The notes under the pieces: generated by a model | Seen by the model: the letters and a program-made list of their open reading frames with translations, nothing else | The model's database searches: none | Told to the model about the DNA's origin: nothing | Source of the DNA: Deltaproteobacteria bacterium | Lineage (GTDB): Bacteria; Calditrichota; Calditrichia; RBG-13-44-9; J075 | NCBI GenBank assembly: GCA_011526015.1 | Contig: WYBG01000059.1 | Span: 1 to 34,093, forward strand | DNA: 34,093 nucleotides | Reading direction: 5' to 3' | Part shown: positions 15,340 to 23,800 of the stretch, in pieces | How positions within the stretch are numbered: the first letter of the stretch is position 1 | How the letters are laid out: each line of letters opens with the position of its first letter | Made by a program: the position numbers and the translations under genes

Positions 15340-16665
15340 ATGAAAAAAGTTTTTATAGAGACCTACGGCTGCCAGATGAACGTGTACGATACCGAGATCG
15401 TCAAATCGGTATTGGGCAGGAGCGGCTACCAGCTAACCGACCAGGAAGCGGAAGCGGACATCGTGCTGCTGAATACCTGCTCGGTGCGCGATAACGCCAA
15501 CCGCAAGGTGTACAGCCGCATTCACCAGATCCGCAAGGGCCGGAAAGGGAAAGTGCAGATCGGCGTGTTGGGCTGCATGGCTACCAATTTCCGCAAGCAA
15601 CTGTTGGAAAATCCCAAACTGCCCATCGACTTCATCGCCGGGCCGGACAGTTACAAGCGCTTGCCCCAATTGTTAGACGATCTCAACGGCAACGGCAAGG
15701 AAGCGAGAAATTTCGACGTGACCCTCTCGGAATTCGAGACCTACTCCGACGTCTATCCCGCCCAGGGCGGGGGCGTGAACGCCTGGATTGCGGTGATGCG
15801 CGGCTGTGACAACTTCTGCACCTTCTGCGTGGTGCCCTACACCCGCGGGCGGGAGCGCAGCCGCTCCCCGGAAAACGTGGCAGACGAAGTGAAGCGCCTG
15901 GCGCAGCAGGGCTATCGCCAGGTTACTTTGTTAGGGCAGAACGTCAATTCCTACCGCTACGAGGGGCGCGATTTTGCCGATTTGCTGGAAGAAGTGAGCG
16001 AAGTGCCGGAAATCGCGCGCATCCGCTTTACCTCTCCCCATCCCAAAGATTTTCCCCGCCGCCTCCTGCGCGTGATTGCGGAGAATCCCAAGGTGTGCAA
16101 GCAAATCCACCTGCCTTTGCAGGCCGGCAACGACCGGGTTCTGGAAATGATGAATCGCACCTACACCCGGAAAGAGTACCTGGATCTGGTGGATGAAATC
16201 CGCGCCCTCTGCCCGGCAATGGTATTGAGCACCGATATCATCGTGGGCTTCCCCACGGAAACCGCTGCGGAGTTCGAGGACACTGTGCGGATCATGGAGG
16301 CGGTGGAGTATGATTCCGCTTTCATTTTCAAATATTCCGAGCGTCCCCATACCATCGCGCAACGCAAATTTCCCGACGACGTACCCGAAGAGGTGAAAAC
16401 GGAACGGATCGTGCATCTCAACGAGATTCAAAAGCGCCATTCTTATCAAAAAAACCTCGCCCATATCGGCCAGGTCCACGAAATCCTGTTAGAAGAAGAA
16501 AACACAAAGAAATCGGCAGATGAATTCCAGGGGCGCAACGACGGCAATAAAATCGTTATTATTCCCAGGGGCTCATACCGCAAAGGCCAATTTCTCAACG
16601 TGAAAATCACCGATGCCACCCCCCACGTGCTGCGGGGAGAGGTAACGGAAGTGCTGGAGAAATAG
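15340..16665 (+). CDS. miaB: tRNA-2-methylthio-N6-dimethylallyladenosine synthase MiaB
   Basis: MiaB (441 residues) is a radical-SAM methylthiotransferase that adds a methylthio group to i6A37 in tRNAs. The N-terminal UPF0004 cluster cysteines are C11 (ETYGCQMN), C47 (NTCSVRD) and C79 (LGCMA). The radical-SAM cysteines are C156, C160 and C163 (GCDNFCTFCVVPYTRGRERSR). The C-terminal part ends in a TRAM domain. I chose the ATG at 15340, since MKKVFIETYGCQMN matches the family N-terminus; a GTG 17 codons upstream would translate the aaactcg repeat. No good Shine-Dalgarno sequence precedes it. It starts a plus-strand run with the small membrane gene (one base apart) and lspA. Confidence 0.95.
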   Translation: MKKVFIETYGCQMNVYDTEIVKSVLGRSGYQLTDQEAEADIVLLNTCSVRDNANRKVYSRIHQIRKGRKGKVQIGVLGCMATNFRKQLLENPKLPIDFIAGPDSYKRLPQLLDDLNGNGKEARNFDVTLSEFETYSDVYPAQGGGVNAWIAVMRGCDNFCTFCVVPYTRGRERSRSPENVADEVKRLAQQGYRQVTLLGQNVNSYRYEGRDFADLLEEVSEVPEIARIRFTSPHPKDFPRRLLRVIAENPKVCKQIHLPLQAGNDRVLEMMNRTYTRKEYLDLVDEIRALCPAMVLSTDIIVGFPTETAAEFEDTVRIMEAVEYDSAFIFKYSERPHTIAQRKFPDDVPEEVKTERIVHLNEIQKRHSYQKNLAHIGQVHEILLEEENTKKSADEFQGRNDGNKIVIIPRGSYRKGQFLNVKITDATPHVLRGEVTEVLEK

Positions 16666-16666
16666 C

Positions 16667-16933
16667 ATGTGGGCAATTATCATCGTTTATTTAATCGTTC
16701 ACGGGGCATTGGTGGGGTTTGGCATCGGAACCGGCTTATTTCTCCGCTGGCTGTTTCCGGAAATGGAGGTAGGCATGGCGCTCCTGATCGGGGTGCTGTC
16801 CACCGTCGGCGCCTGGCACTTTTTTGCCCGTTTTATTAAGGCCACGGGTGAAGAAGTCATCAGCGATGAAGCGCTTCCGCGTTTTCAAATATTGGAGCCT
16901 ATTTCTTCCCGGCGAAAAAAATCGAAGAGGTAA
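16667..16933 (+). CDS. Small two-helix membrane protein, function unknown
   Basis: This 88-residue protein begins one base after the miaB stop. Residues 2-28 and about 36-57 are hydrophobic and probably form two membrane helices with a Gly-rich first one. The tail ends in the basic string RRKKSKR, likely cytoplasmic. I recognise no family. Tight spacing with miaB, co-orientation with lspA and a plausible membrane-protein composition support it as a real gene. Confidence 0.65.
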   Translation: MWAIIIVYLIVHGALVGFGIGTGLFLRWLFPEMEVGMALLIGVLSTVGAWHFFARFIKATGEEVISDEALPRFQILEPISSRRKKSKR

Positions 16934-16986
16934 CCCTGTAAAAAATTTGTCCCTCGAGAGATTATCAAACCGCTTGATTATTAAAG

Positions 16987-17499
16987 ATGACGCGACGAAA
17001 TAGAATTCTCTTTGTCTTAACGATCCTGTTCTCATGTATCGTTCTTGACCAGCTAACTAAAAAAATTGCCGTGGAGACTCTGAAATCTTCTCCGCCAACC
17101 TCTTACCTGGGAGATTTCTTCCGCTTTCAATATGCCGAGAATACCGGGGCGATGCTGGGGTTCGGCTCGGAATTGCCCGAGCTGCTTCGTTTTTGGCTGC
17201 TGACGGTGCTGGTGGGAGTGCTGTTGCTGGTGTTGTTGGGATTTTTGCTGTTCAGCCAAAAATTGACTTTCGCCCAGAACCTGGCGCTCTCTTTGATCTG
17301 CGGGGGAGGGGTGAGCAATTTTATCGACCGGATGTTGAACGACGGGAGGGTGGTGGATTTTATGAATATGGGAATCGGCTGGCTGCGCACCGGCATTTTT
17401 AACGTCGCGGACGTGCTGATTATGATCGGGTTAGGCCTGGTCCTGCTCTTTGGGGAATGGAGCGCCAAAAGGAAAGTTGAACAAGAAGCGGCGGAGTGA
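16987..17499 (+). CDS. lspA: Lipoprotein signal peptidase LspA (signal peptidase II)
   Basis: LspA (170 residues) cleaves the signal peptide of diacylglyceryl-modified prolipoproteins in the inner membrane. The motifs ENTGAMLGFG (51-60), NFIDR (111-115), RVVDF (121-125) and FNVAD (138-142) are present. D124 and D142 correspond to the catalytic aspartates, and four hydrophobic segments are visible. It would process the lipoproteins encoded at 3293-4339 and 12716-13657. It follows the small membrane gene by 53 bases. The sequence right after its TGA enters the GGATGGATT word array. Confidence 0.94.
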   Translation: MTRRNRILFVLTILFSCIVLDQLTKKIAVETLKSSPPTSYLGDFFRFQYAENTGAMLGFGSELPELLRFWLLTVLVGVLLLVLLGFLLFSQKLTFAQNLALSLICGGGVSNFIDRMLNDGRVVDFMNMGIGWLRTGIFNVADVLIMIGLGLVLLFGEWSAKRKVEQEAAE

Positions 17500-17803
17500 G
17501 GGTGAGGAGGGATGGATTAGTGGAGTAATGGATTGATGGATGAGGGGGAATTGGCCAATGGCGGATGATCATCACTCTGTTTGTTCGACCGTCCTCGCTA
17601 TACTTATTAAGGGTTAGTCTTACACTGTCATGCCCGCGAAAGCGGGCATCCATAAGCCTTTGATAACCAATGGATTCCCGCTTTCGCGGGAATGACATGG
17701 TGGTGTGTAATTTTCAACCTTAACGAGCATGTCTATCTTTTACGCTTACAGGCCATCAATCCAATAATCCATTACTCCAACCCTCCAACAATCCAATCCT
17801 CGA
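17499..17803. repeat. GGATTAGTGGAGTAATGG word array flanking a REP pair (convergent gap)
   Basis: The left arm (about 17501-17545) holds gaggagggatggattag and tggagtaatggattgatgg words. The right arm (about 17753-17800) holds ccatcaatccaataatcc and attactccaaccctcc. They are imperfect complements with roughly 210 bases between, which contain two REP-like hairpins at 17626-17697. The array lies between convergent lspA and the nucleotidyltransferase gene and begins at the lspA stop codon. No gene is present. Confidence 0.85.
17626..17697. repeat. Head-to-head pair of TGTCATTCCCGC...GCGGGAATCCA REP elements
   Basis: Copy a (17626-17652) is a 27-mer starting tgtcatgcccgcgaaagcg and ending gggcatcca. 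Copy b (17671-17697) on the opposite strand is the same with two base changes. Each can form its own GC hairpin and the pair can form a larger one, like a bacterial BIME. The core resembles the dRS3-like / REP motif found in many genomes. A diverged third copy lies at 34022-34070. Confidence 0.85.
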
Positions 17804-18553
17804 CTACGCCATCGCTTGCTGCCGCGCCCGCAGGATTTTCTCCGCGTGTTTGAGTTGCTCGACGGTATTGATTCCATGGGTTTCCTCCACGTCTCCGGTG
17901 AGCACCGCGGCGATTTTCTCTCCCCGTTCCACGTAAATCTTCAACACCTCCGGCAGGTAATATTCGCCCTGGCGATTGTCGTTTTTCACCATTGGCAGAA
18001 CCTCGAATAGCGGCTGCGCCTTAAAGATGTAAATTCCCACGTTGATCTCTTTGATCTTGCGAACCTCCTCGCTGGCGTCTTTCTCTTCCACAATTTGGCG
18101 TACAAAGCCCTCGCTATCGCGAACCACCCGGCCGTACCCGCCGGGATCCTCCATCGCGGCAGTCAGGAGGGTGGCCAGGGGTTTTTCCCGGGCATGAATA
18201 TCGATCAGTTTCCGCAGGGTTTCCGCTCTTAGCAGGGGAACGTCTCCCGACAAAACCAGCACGTCCCCGGCGTAGTTTTCGAAAAACGGTTTGCTTTGCA
18301 GAACCGCGTGGCCGGTACCTAATTGGGGGGATTGAACGGCAAATTCGACCCGCCGTGCGTTCACCGCCTCCATTACCAGCTCTTTCTGGTGCCCCACGAT
18401 CAAAACGATTTTTTCCGATTGAATTTCTTCCGCCACGTCGATGACATACTCTACCATCGGGCGGTTATTCAAAGCGTGCAGCACTTTGGGTAAATCCGAT
18501 TTCATTCGGGTTCCTTTTCCGGCAGCCAGGATCACCGTTGCGATCTTTGCCAT
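17804..18553 (-). CDS. GlmU-type N-acetylglucosamine-1-phosphate uridylyltransferase domain, standalone
   Basis: This 249-residue nucleotidyltransferase matches the N-terminal half of GlmU. LAAGKGTRM is at residues 9-17, QLGTGHA at 77-83, SGDVPLL at 102-108, GYGRVVR near 139-145 and EEKDA near 156-160. It should make UDP-GlcNAc (or a similar UDP-sugar) from UTP in the cytoplasm. The left-handed beta-helix acetyltransferase half of bifunctional GlmU (about 450 residues) is absent; the frame ends cleanly at TAG. I favour the ATG at 18553, ten bases after AAGGAG; another ATG at 18562 is only one base from it. The gene is convergent with lspA. A different UDP-sugar specificity is possible. Confidence 0.83.
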   Translation of the reverse strand: MAKIATVILAAGKGTRMKSDLPKVLHALNNRPMVEYVIDVAEEIQSEKIVLIVGHQKELVMEAVNARRVEFAVQSPQLGTGHAVLQSKPFFENYAGDVLVLSGDVPLLRAETLRKLIDIHAREKPLATLLTAAMEDPGGYGRVVRDSEGFVRQIVEEKDASEEVRKIKEINVGIYIFKAQPLFEVLPMVKNDNRQGEYYLPEVLKIYVERGEKIAAVLTGDVEETHGINTVEQLKHAEKILRARQQAMA

Positions 18554-18604
18554 ATTCGCCATGCTCCTTTTGCTCAGTTTAATCCATTCTGTTTCAGTAT
18601 TCAA

Positions 18605-18736
18605 GTGATGCGTAATGCGTAACTTGTAATGCGTATTGCGTAATGCGTATTGCGTGCGAAATACGAAATACGCAATACGTAATACGAAATGTGCTTCCCC
18701 TTTTACGCATCACATTTCATGCATTACGTTTCACGC
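18605..18736. repeat. TAATGCG/GTATTGCG word array with hairpin symmetry
   Basis: The left half is stuttered gatgcgtaatgcgtaac and gtattgcgtaatgcgtattg (to about 18655). The right half is the complementary gaaatacgaaatacgcaatac words plus ttacgcatcacatttcatg. It ends with the 16-mer gcattacgtttcacgc (18721-18736), identical to 1801-1816, so the two loci share a family. It lies just 5' of the nucleotidyltransferase gene. Confidence 0.88.
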
Positions 18737-19247
18737 CCTATGCTTCACCTTAAGCTAACCGCAAGACGCCAAATATACGAATTCCCTTGCCGGGAAATGT
18801 GATTTATGACTGCCAGCAGACCGTGCGGGCTAAATTAGCGAGCTATGGCATACGGTATGCTCTACTTATCGATGTATCACCGGGTTTGGCACAGGGGTTC
18901 TCGATAGCAGACGGCGCCTGGTGGGAGCGGTCTCTCCATCCTTCCTTGCCGGGATAGCGAATCCCGTTTCCTTTTACATAAATTTTAAGAAACATTAAAA
19001 TTAACAGTTGAAATCCAGGTCTCAATTGGTTAAATTTTCGGCTAAATCCCAATAGAAAAGGAGCGGCAGCGGGATTCGCGGGGGGAGCCGGGGTGGGGTA
19101 AATTGCCGGGGAGGCGCAAGGTTCTCGGAAGCAATCAATATGAGGGAAACCCGATTCTGTAAAATATTTACACAAAATCCAATCAACTGCTTCGCTAAAA
19201 TTTGCCGCTAACGGTTCAGAAGCCGCCCTGCCCGGCAGGGAAAAGCG

Positions 19248-19279
19248 GCAATTCCAAAGGCATAGGCCGCAATTCCAAA
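19248..19279. promoter_or_regulatory. Paired 11-bp direct repeats upstream of the TolB-like gene
   Basis: Identical gcaattccaaa boxes at 19248-19258 and 19269-19279 are 21 bp apart, two helical turns. They end 14 bases before the ATG, just ahead of the ribosome site AAAGGTAA. They could be an operator that blocks expression when bound, or a local duplication. Confidence 0.3.
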
Positions 19280-19293
19280 CAAAGGTAACAAAT

Positions 19294-20742
19294 ATGCGCG
19301 CTCTTGTGACGATCGTTGTTCTGGCAGCGTTGAGCTGCGGAGTTTTTTCCCAGGCTTCTTTGCAGTTGCAGGGAGAAATCGTGGAAATCCTGTCCAGCGA
19401 AAAACCGGAATTGGCCGGCATACTATCTAAACCGCGATTTGCTTACGCTCCTTCCCAGGTGTTTTCCCTGGAACGCCAGTCCGTGGGGAACAATTATTTG
19501 TTTATCTATGACCTGGGCACCAAGCGCCTGACCGAGATTCGCACCGCGCTGCGGGACGCAGGTCCTAATATCACCGTAGAAGACAGCATCCGCCAGGCGG
19601 TGGTCTATAACGGCCAGCTGGATTGGAGACCCCGGCCGGATGACCAGGGCCAGCAGTGGTTCGCGTTTGTCAGCAACGGCTCCCAGAACAATCGCGACAT
19701 CTACATCGGGTTTGCCGGGGGGAGCAATTACATCCGCTTAACCACCAACCCGGCGGTGGACAGCGAGCCTAAATGGTCGCCGGACGGGAATTCGATCGCC
19801 TTTATTTCCAACCGCAGCGGCAACGGGGACATCTATCTGATCCATGAAGTCGATAAGATCATTGCCGATGAAAACCGGAATATCAAAAATTTCAAAATCA
19901 CCCAGGTTACCGATACCGCCATGCCGGAGGGCAACCCGGTCTGGAATCCCAACCCGGGAGCCGATTTGCTGGCTTATGCCAAAAAGGAGAGTTTCCCGGG
20001 AAGAGAAGTGGAAACCTTTCAAATCCGGGTGTTGAATCTGCGGCTGGAGCAAGATAACGTTTTTGAAGTTACCAACGACCCCCTGGCGCATTATACCCGG
20101 CCCTCCTGGGATCCCTACACCGGCAGCCGCCTGCTGTACGTCGGGCAATCCTTTTTGCAAAATCTGAATGCCGAGCTCTATGTCAGCGAATTGGCCTGGG
20201 GAAGCGACAAGAAGTTGAAGAACAAGGTGCTGGAAGGCTATAAAACCGAAGTCTTCAAAAACGTGCACTTGAAGGGAACGCCGGCGTTGTGGCTGGCCGG
20301 GGGAGAAGCGATTCTTTGCCAGGAAGACCGCCCGGAGCAGAATTATCCCCTCTATTCCGTGAATGTCAGCCGCTGGCTGGATAAAAAAGAGCGGGCGGTG
20401 AATTACTTCGAAGATTTGCACAATGCCTTTCCTTATGTATCTGATTTCGACATGCGAAAAAACGACTTTCTCTTCGTCGCCCAGGAGGGGGAATTCTTCA
20501 AGGTATATTTGACCCAGGTTTTTGGGGACGACGTGGTGCCGAACAAGCTTGCGGAATACGCCCTGGTCAACCCCCGCACCGGCGGCGGAGCGAAATTGCC
20601 TTCCGGTAAATGGCTGATCATCGGCGGGGCGGCGGCGACGGCAGGAGCGGTTGCTTATTTACTGCTGCAGAACGGGGGCGAAACCCCGGCAATTGAGAGC
20701 GTCCCGATCGGGCTTCCGCCCAGCATGCCCGGCGGGAATTAA
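19294..20742 (+). CDS. Exported TolB/PD40-like beta-propeller protein with C-terminal membrane helix
   Basis: This 482-residue protein has a signal peptide (hydrophobic residues 3-17, likely cleavage near VFSQ) followed by propeller repeats of the WD40-like PD40 type found in TolB. The clearest is EPKWSPDGNSIAFISN, then GDIYLI; others are NPVWNPNPGADLLAYAK and RPSWDPYTGSRLLYVG. A hydrophobic stretch WLIIGGAAATAGAVAYLLL near residues 449-467 would anchor it, with a short Pro-rich tail outside. It is probably periplasmic or surface-facing. A ribosome site AAAGGTAA precedes the ATG. It lies 81 bases before, and co-directional with, the large repeat protein, so the two may be co-expressed. The partner or ligand is unknown. 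Confidence 0.72.
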   Translation: MRALVTIVVLAALSCGVFSQASLQLQGEIVEILSSEKPELAGILSKPRFAYAPSQVFSLERQSVGNNYLFIYDLGTKRLTEIRTALRDAGPNITVEDSIRQAVVYNGQLDWRPRPDDQGQQWFAFVSNGSQNNRDIYIGFAGGSNYIRLTTNPAVDSEPKWSPDGNSIAFISNRSGNGDIYLIHEVDKIIADENRNIKNFKITQVTDTAMPEGNPVWNPNPGADLLAYAKKESFPGREVETFQIRVLNLRLEQDNVFEVTNDPLAHYTRPSWDPYTGSRLLYVGQSFLQNLNAELYVSELAWGSDKKLKNKVLEGYKTEVFKNVHLKGTPALWLAGGEAILCQEDRPEQNYPLYSVNVSRWLDKKERAVNYFEDLHNAFPYVSDFDMRKNDFLFVAQEGEFFKVYLTQVFGDDVVPNKLAEYALVNPRTGGGAKLPSGKWLIIGGAAATAGAVAYLLLQNGGETPAIESVPIGLPPSMPGGN

Positions 20743-20823
20743 AAGCCCCCGGAAAGTACGGCACGAGCGCATAACAAGCCGGTCCGTTAACAGTGGGTTC
20801 ACTATTTCTGCTGAGGAGATACG

Positions 20824-23800
20824 ATGAGTAGTTTGAAACTTAAATTATTGGTTCTGAGCCTGACTTTAGGTTTTATCGCCGTTGCAATTGCCCAGCCGAT
20901 CATTTCTGTGAATACTGACGTTTTGAACTACGGCAATATCCCGGTAAACTCGGACTCCGTGCGGGCGATTATCATTTCCAATACCGGCAACGCAGGTTTA
21001 ACCATAAGCAGCATGGCGATTGTGGGTACCAATCCCAGTCATTTTTCGCTCCCCAACCCGCCCACCCTGCCGGTGGTGGTGGGTCCCGGGGCAAGTTTGC
21101 CCCCTATAGACGTTCTTTTTCGCCCCACCTCGTTCGGGCAGAAATTTGCCGTTTTACGGATCATCAGCAACGACCCCGACCCCGACCGAGATACCCTGAA
21201 CGTGGTTTTGACCGGAACCGGCCTGGCTCCGGATATTAACGCCGCTCCCAATCCCCTGGAATTCGGGAACGTTACCACCAACTCCGAGTTGATCCTGACG
21301 GTCAATATATCGAATATCGGGAATTCCAATTTAGTCATCAGTTCTTTCCAGCTTACCGGCAGCAATGCCAATCAATTCTCCCTGATTGCCCCACCCACGC
21401 CCCCGGTTACCATTATTCCCAGCGGTACTGTGCCGGTGCAGGTGCGCTTCCGCCCCACCTCCGCAGGGTCAAAGACCGCATTTCTGCGCATTGCCAGCAA
21501 TGATCCCGATGAAAATCCCTTCGATATAACTCTAAACGGAACCGGGGTCAGCCCGACCATTTCCGTAACCCCCGCCAGCCTGAGTTTCGGTAGAGTGCTG
21601 GTGAATTCCGATTCCACCGCTACGGTGTCTATTTTCAATACCGGCCAGGGAAGCTTGTTTATCCAGAGTCTGGATATCGCCAACGATCCGGATACCCTGT
21701 TCAGCCTGGTAAGCCCGCCGCAATTGCCGGACACCCTTCCCCCGGGCGGGGGACCGCTGACCATCAGCGTCAAATTTTCCCCAAAAGCCCAGGGCAATGT
21801 ATCCGCCTTCCTGATCGTTACTCACAACGATCTTACCCAGAACCCCTTGAGCATCCCACTCTCCGGCAGGGGCGTTTTTGCGCAGATCGCGGTTTCCAGC
21901 AACGCCCTGGACTTCGGGGAGGTGCTGGTAACTTCATTTTCGGAATTGCCTATCCAGGTAACCAACACCGGCGAGGGGCCGTTGTTTATTACCGCCACGC
22001 CCATCGTGGGAACGAACGGCAACCAGTTCAGCCTCTTCAATCTGCCCCCCTTGCCCATCAAAATCAATCCCGGCGCACCCCCGGTAACCATCCGGGTGCG
22101 TTTTTCGCCGAGTACCATCGGAACCAAGCAGGCTTTCTTAGCCCTCATCAACAATGATCCGGATCCCGATGATAACCCGTTTTTCGTTTCCCTGGAGGGG
22201 TTCGGGGTAAAACCGGATATTATCGCTTCCCCCACCGCGCTGGATTTTGGTGAGGTAGTGGTTGACTCCAGCGGGCAATTGAGCACCACCATCAAGAATG
22301 TCGGGAACCTGGATCTGATCGTCACCGATATTGCGATCGTGGGAGATGACGCCAGCCAGTTCTCCTTTTTCGGGGATAGCAGCTTTACGCTTCGGCCTAA
22401 CATCGATTCCGCGGTGGTTTCAGTTCAGTTTGCTCCCACCACCGGGGGGCCTAAAAGTGCGATCTTGCGGCTGGTCAATAACACCCCGGATGAGAATCCC
22501 TACGATATTCCCCTGGAGGGAATCGGAACCGTGCCGGATATCGCCGCCCGGCCTGTGCTCCTGGATCTCGGCAACGTTTTGCTCGGCGAGGAAACAACCG
22601 GAATCGTGAGAATTTTCAACGAAGGAAGGGCGCCCCTTACCATCAGCGATACCGCCTTCGCCGGGAACCATGCTTACCTCTTTTCCATCGTTTCGATGCC
22701 CCCGCTGCCGGCGGTTCTGCCCCCGGATACTGCTATCAAGCTTCCTATTACCATCCGTTTCCGGCCTGATTCCCTGCAATTGAAAACCGCGGAGCTTCGC
22801 ATCAGCAGCAACGATCCCGACGAAAACCCGTTCATCATCACCCTCCGGGGAACCGGGGTTCAGCCCGCTATTGCCACCAATCCCGAGGTATTGGATTTTG
22901 ACAGCGTGCGGGTGAGAACCGATTCGACCCTGGTTTTGGAAATCCGCAATACCGGCTCTGCCACCCTGGTGGTGCAGGATACCTTCCTGGCCGGGGAGGA
23001 TGCCGACCATTTTTCAATCGCGAGCATTCCGCAGCTGCCTTTTTCCGTCACCCCGAACGGCGAGCCGGTTCCGATAAGCGTGCGGTTCTCCCCAAAAACC
23101 TTAGGGCCTAAGTCGGCCGCCTTCCGGATTTTCAGCAATGCTCCCCAGAGTCCCCTGGATGTTTCCTTACTGGGCATCGGCGTGGAACCGGACATTGCCG
23201 TCTCTCCCGATACCCTGAATTTCGGCAAAGTGGTGCTCAACCGCGGCGAAGATCGCAGCCTGATTTTGCTAAATGAGGGGGGCGCAATCCTCACCGTGAA
23301 CGGCGTTACGATTGCCGGGGAGAAGCCGGGGTTGTTCAGCTTCGTCAATTTGCCGGGATTGCCCTTTACCATTTTGCCGGACCAGACGGTTTCGGTTACG
23401 GTGCGCTTTACTCCCGACAGTTTGGGGGAGAAATCCGCGGAGTTACGCTTCCTCAGCGATGACCCGGACGAGCCGGTGCTGGCAGTGCCGGCGATCGGCA
23501 TTGGCGCCATCCCCATCATTACCCTGAGCGCCGATACCCTTTCGTTTGGCAATACCGGCGTGAGTTTGCTGAAAACCCTGCCGCTGCGGATCACCAACCC
23601 GGGCAGCGCGCCGTTGGAGATCAGCGACACCCTCATCAGCGGCGAAAATGGAGCGGATTTCACGCTGGTCGATTTCCCGCCCCTGCCCCTCATCATCCCC
23701 GAAGAGGGGGGAGAGCAGGAGATCCTGGTCGGCTTCAAGCCGGGCAGCCCGGGATTCAAAAATGCGCTGCTGCAAATCCTCAGCAACGATCCGGAAAACC

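Larger units (their letters stand above)
18554..19293. other. Long divergent intergenic region (about 740 bp)
   Basis: No credible gene lies between the nucleotidyltransferase and the TolB-like gene. It holds the TAATGCG word array (18605-18736), then about 550 bases of mostly unique sequence including gcatacggtatgc (about 18850) and an AT-rich tract near 18975-19045. Next come a hairpin ccctgcc/ggcaggg near 19226-19240 and two direct repeats at 19248 and 19269. Promoters for both divergent genes, or a non-coding RNA, may be here. I saw no tRNA-like or known riboswitch consensus. Confidence 0.5.

Noticed and set aside
16813-16828. Sigma-54-like site TGGCACTTTTTTGC
   Set aside because: The GG-to-GC spacing is nine rather than the required ten bases and it lies inside the small membrane gene.
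18740-19060. Possible riboswitch or structured RNA (a minus-strand GGAGAGACCGC segment recalled glycine riboswitches)
   Set aside because: The rest of the glycine aptamer consensus is missing and no glycine gene follows; recorded only as an unexplained region.
18843-19421. 192-codon minus-strand reading frame in the divergent spacer
   Set aside because: It overlaps the start of the TolB-like gene, has a low-complexity composition and no recognisable motif; it looks like a chance frame in non-coding DNA.
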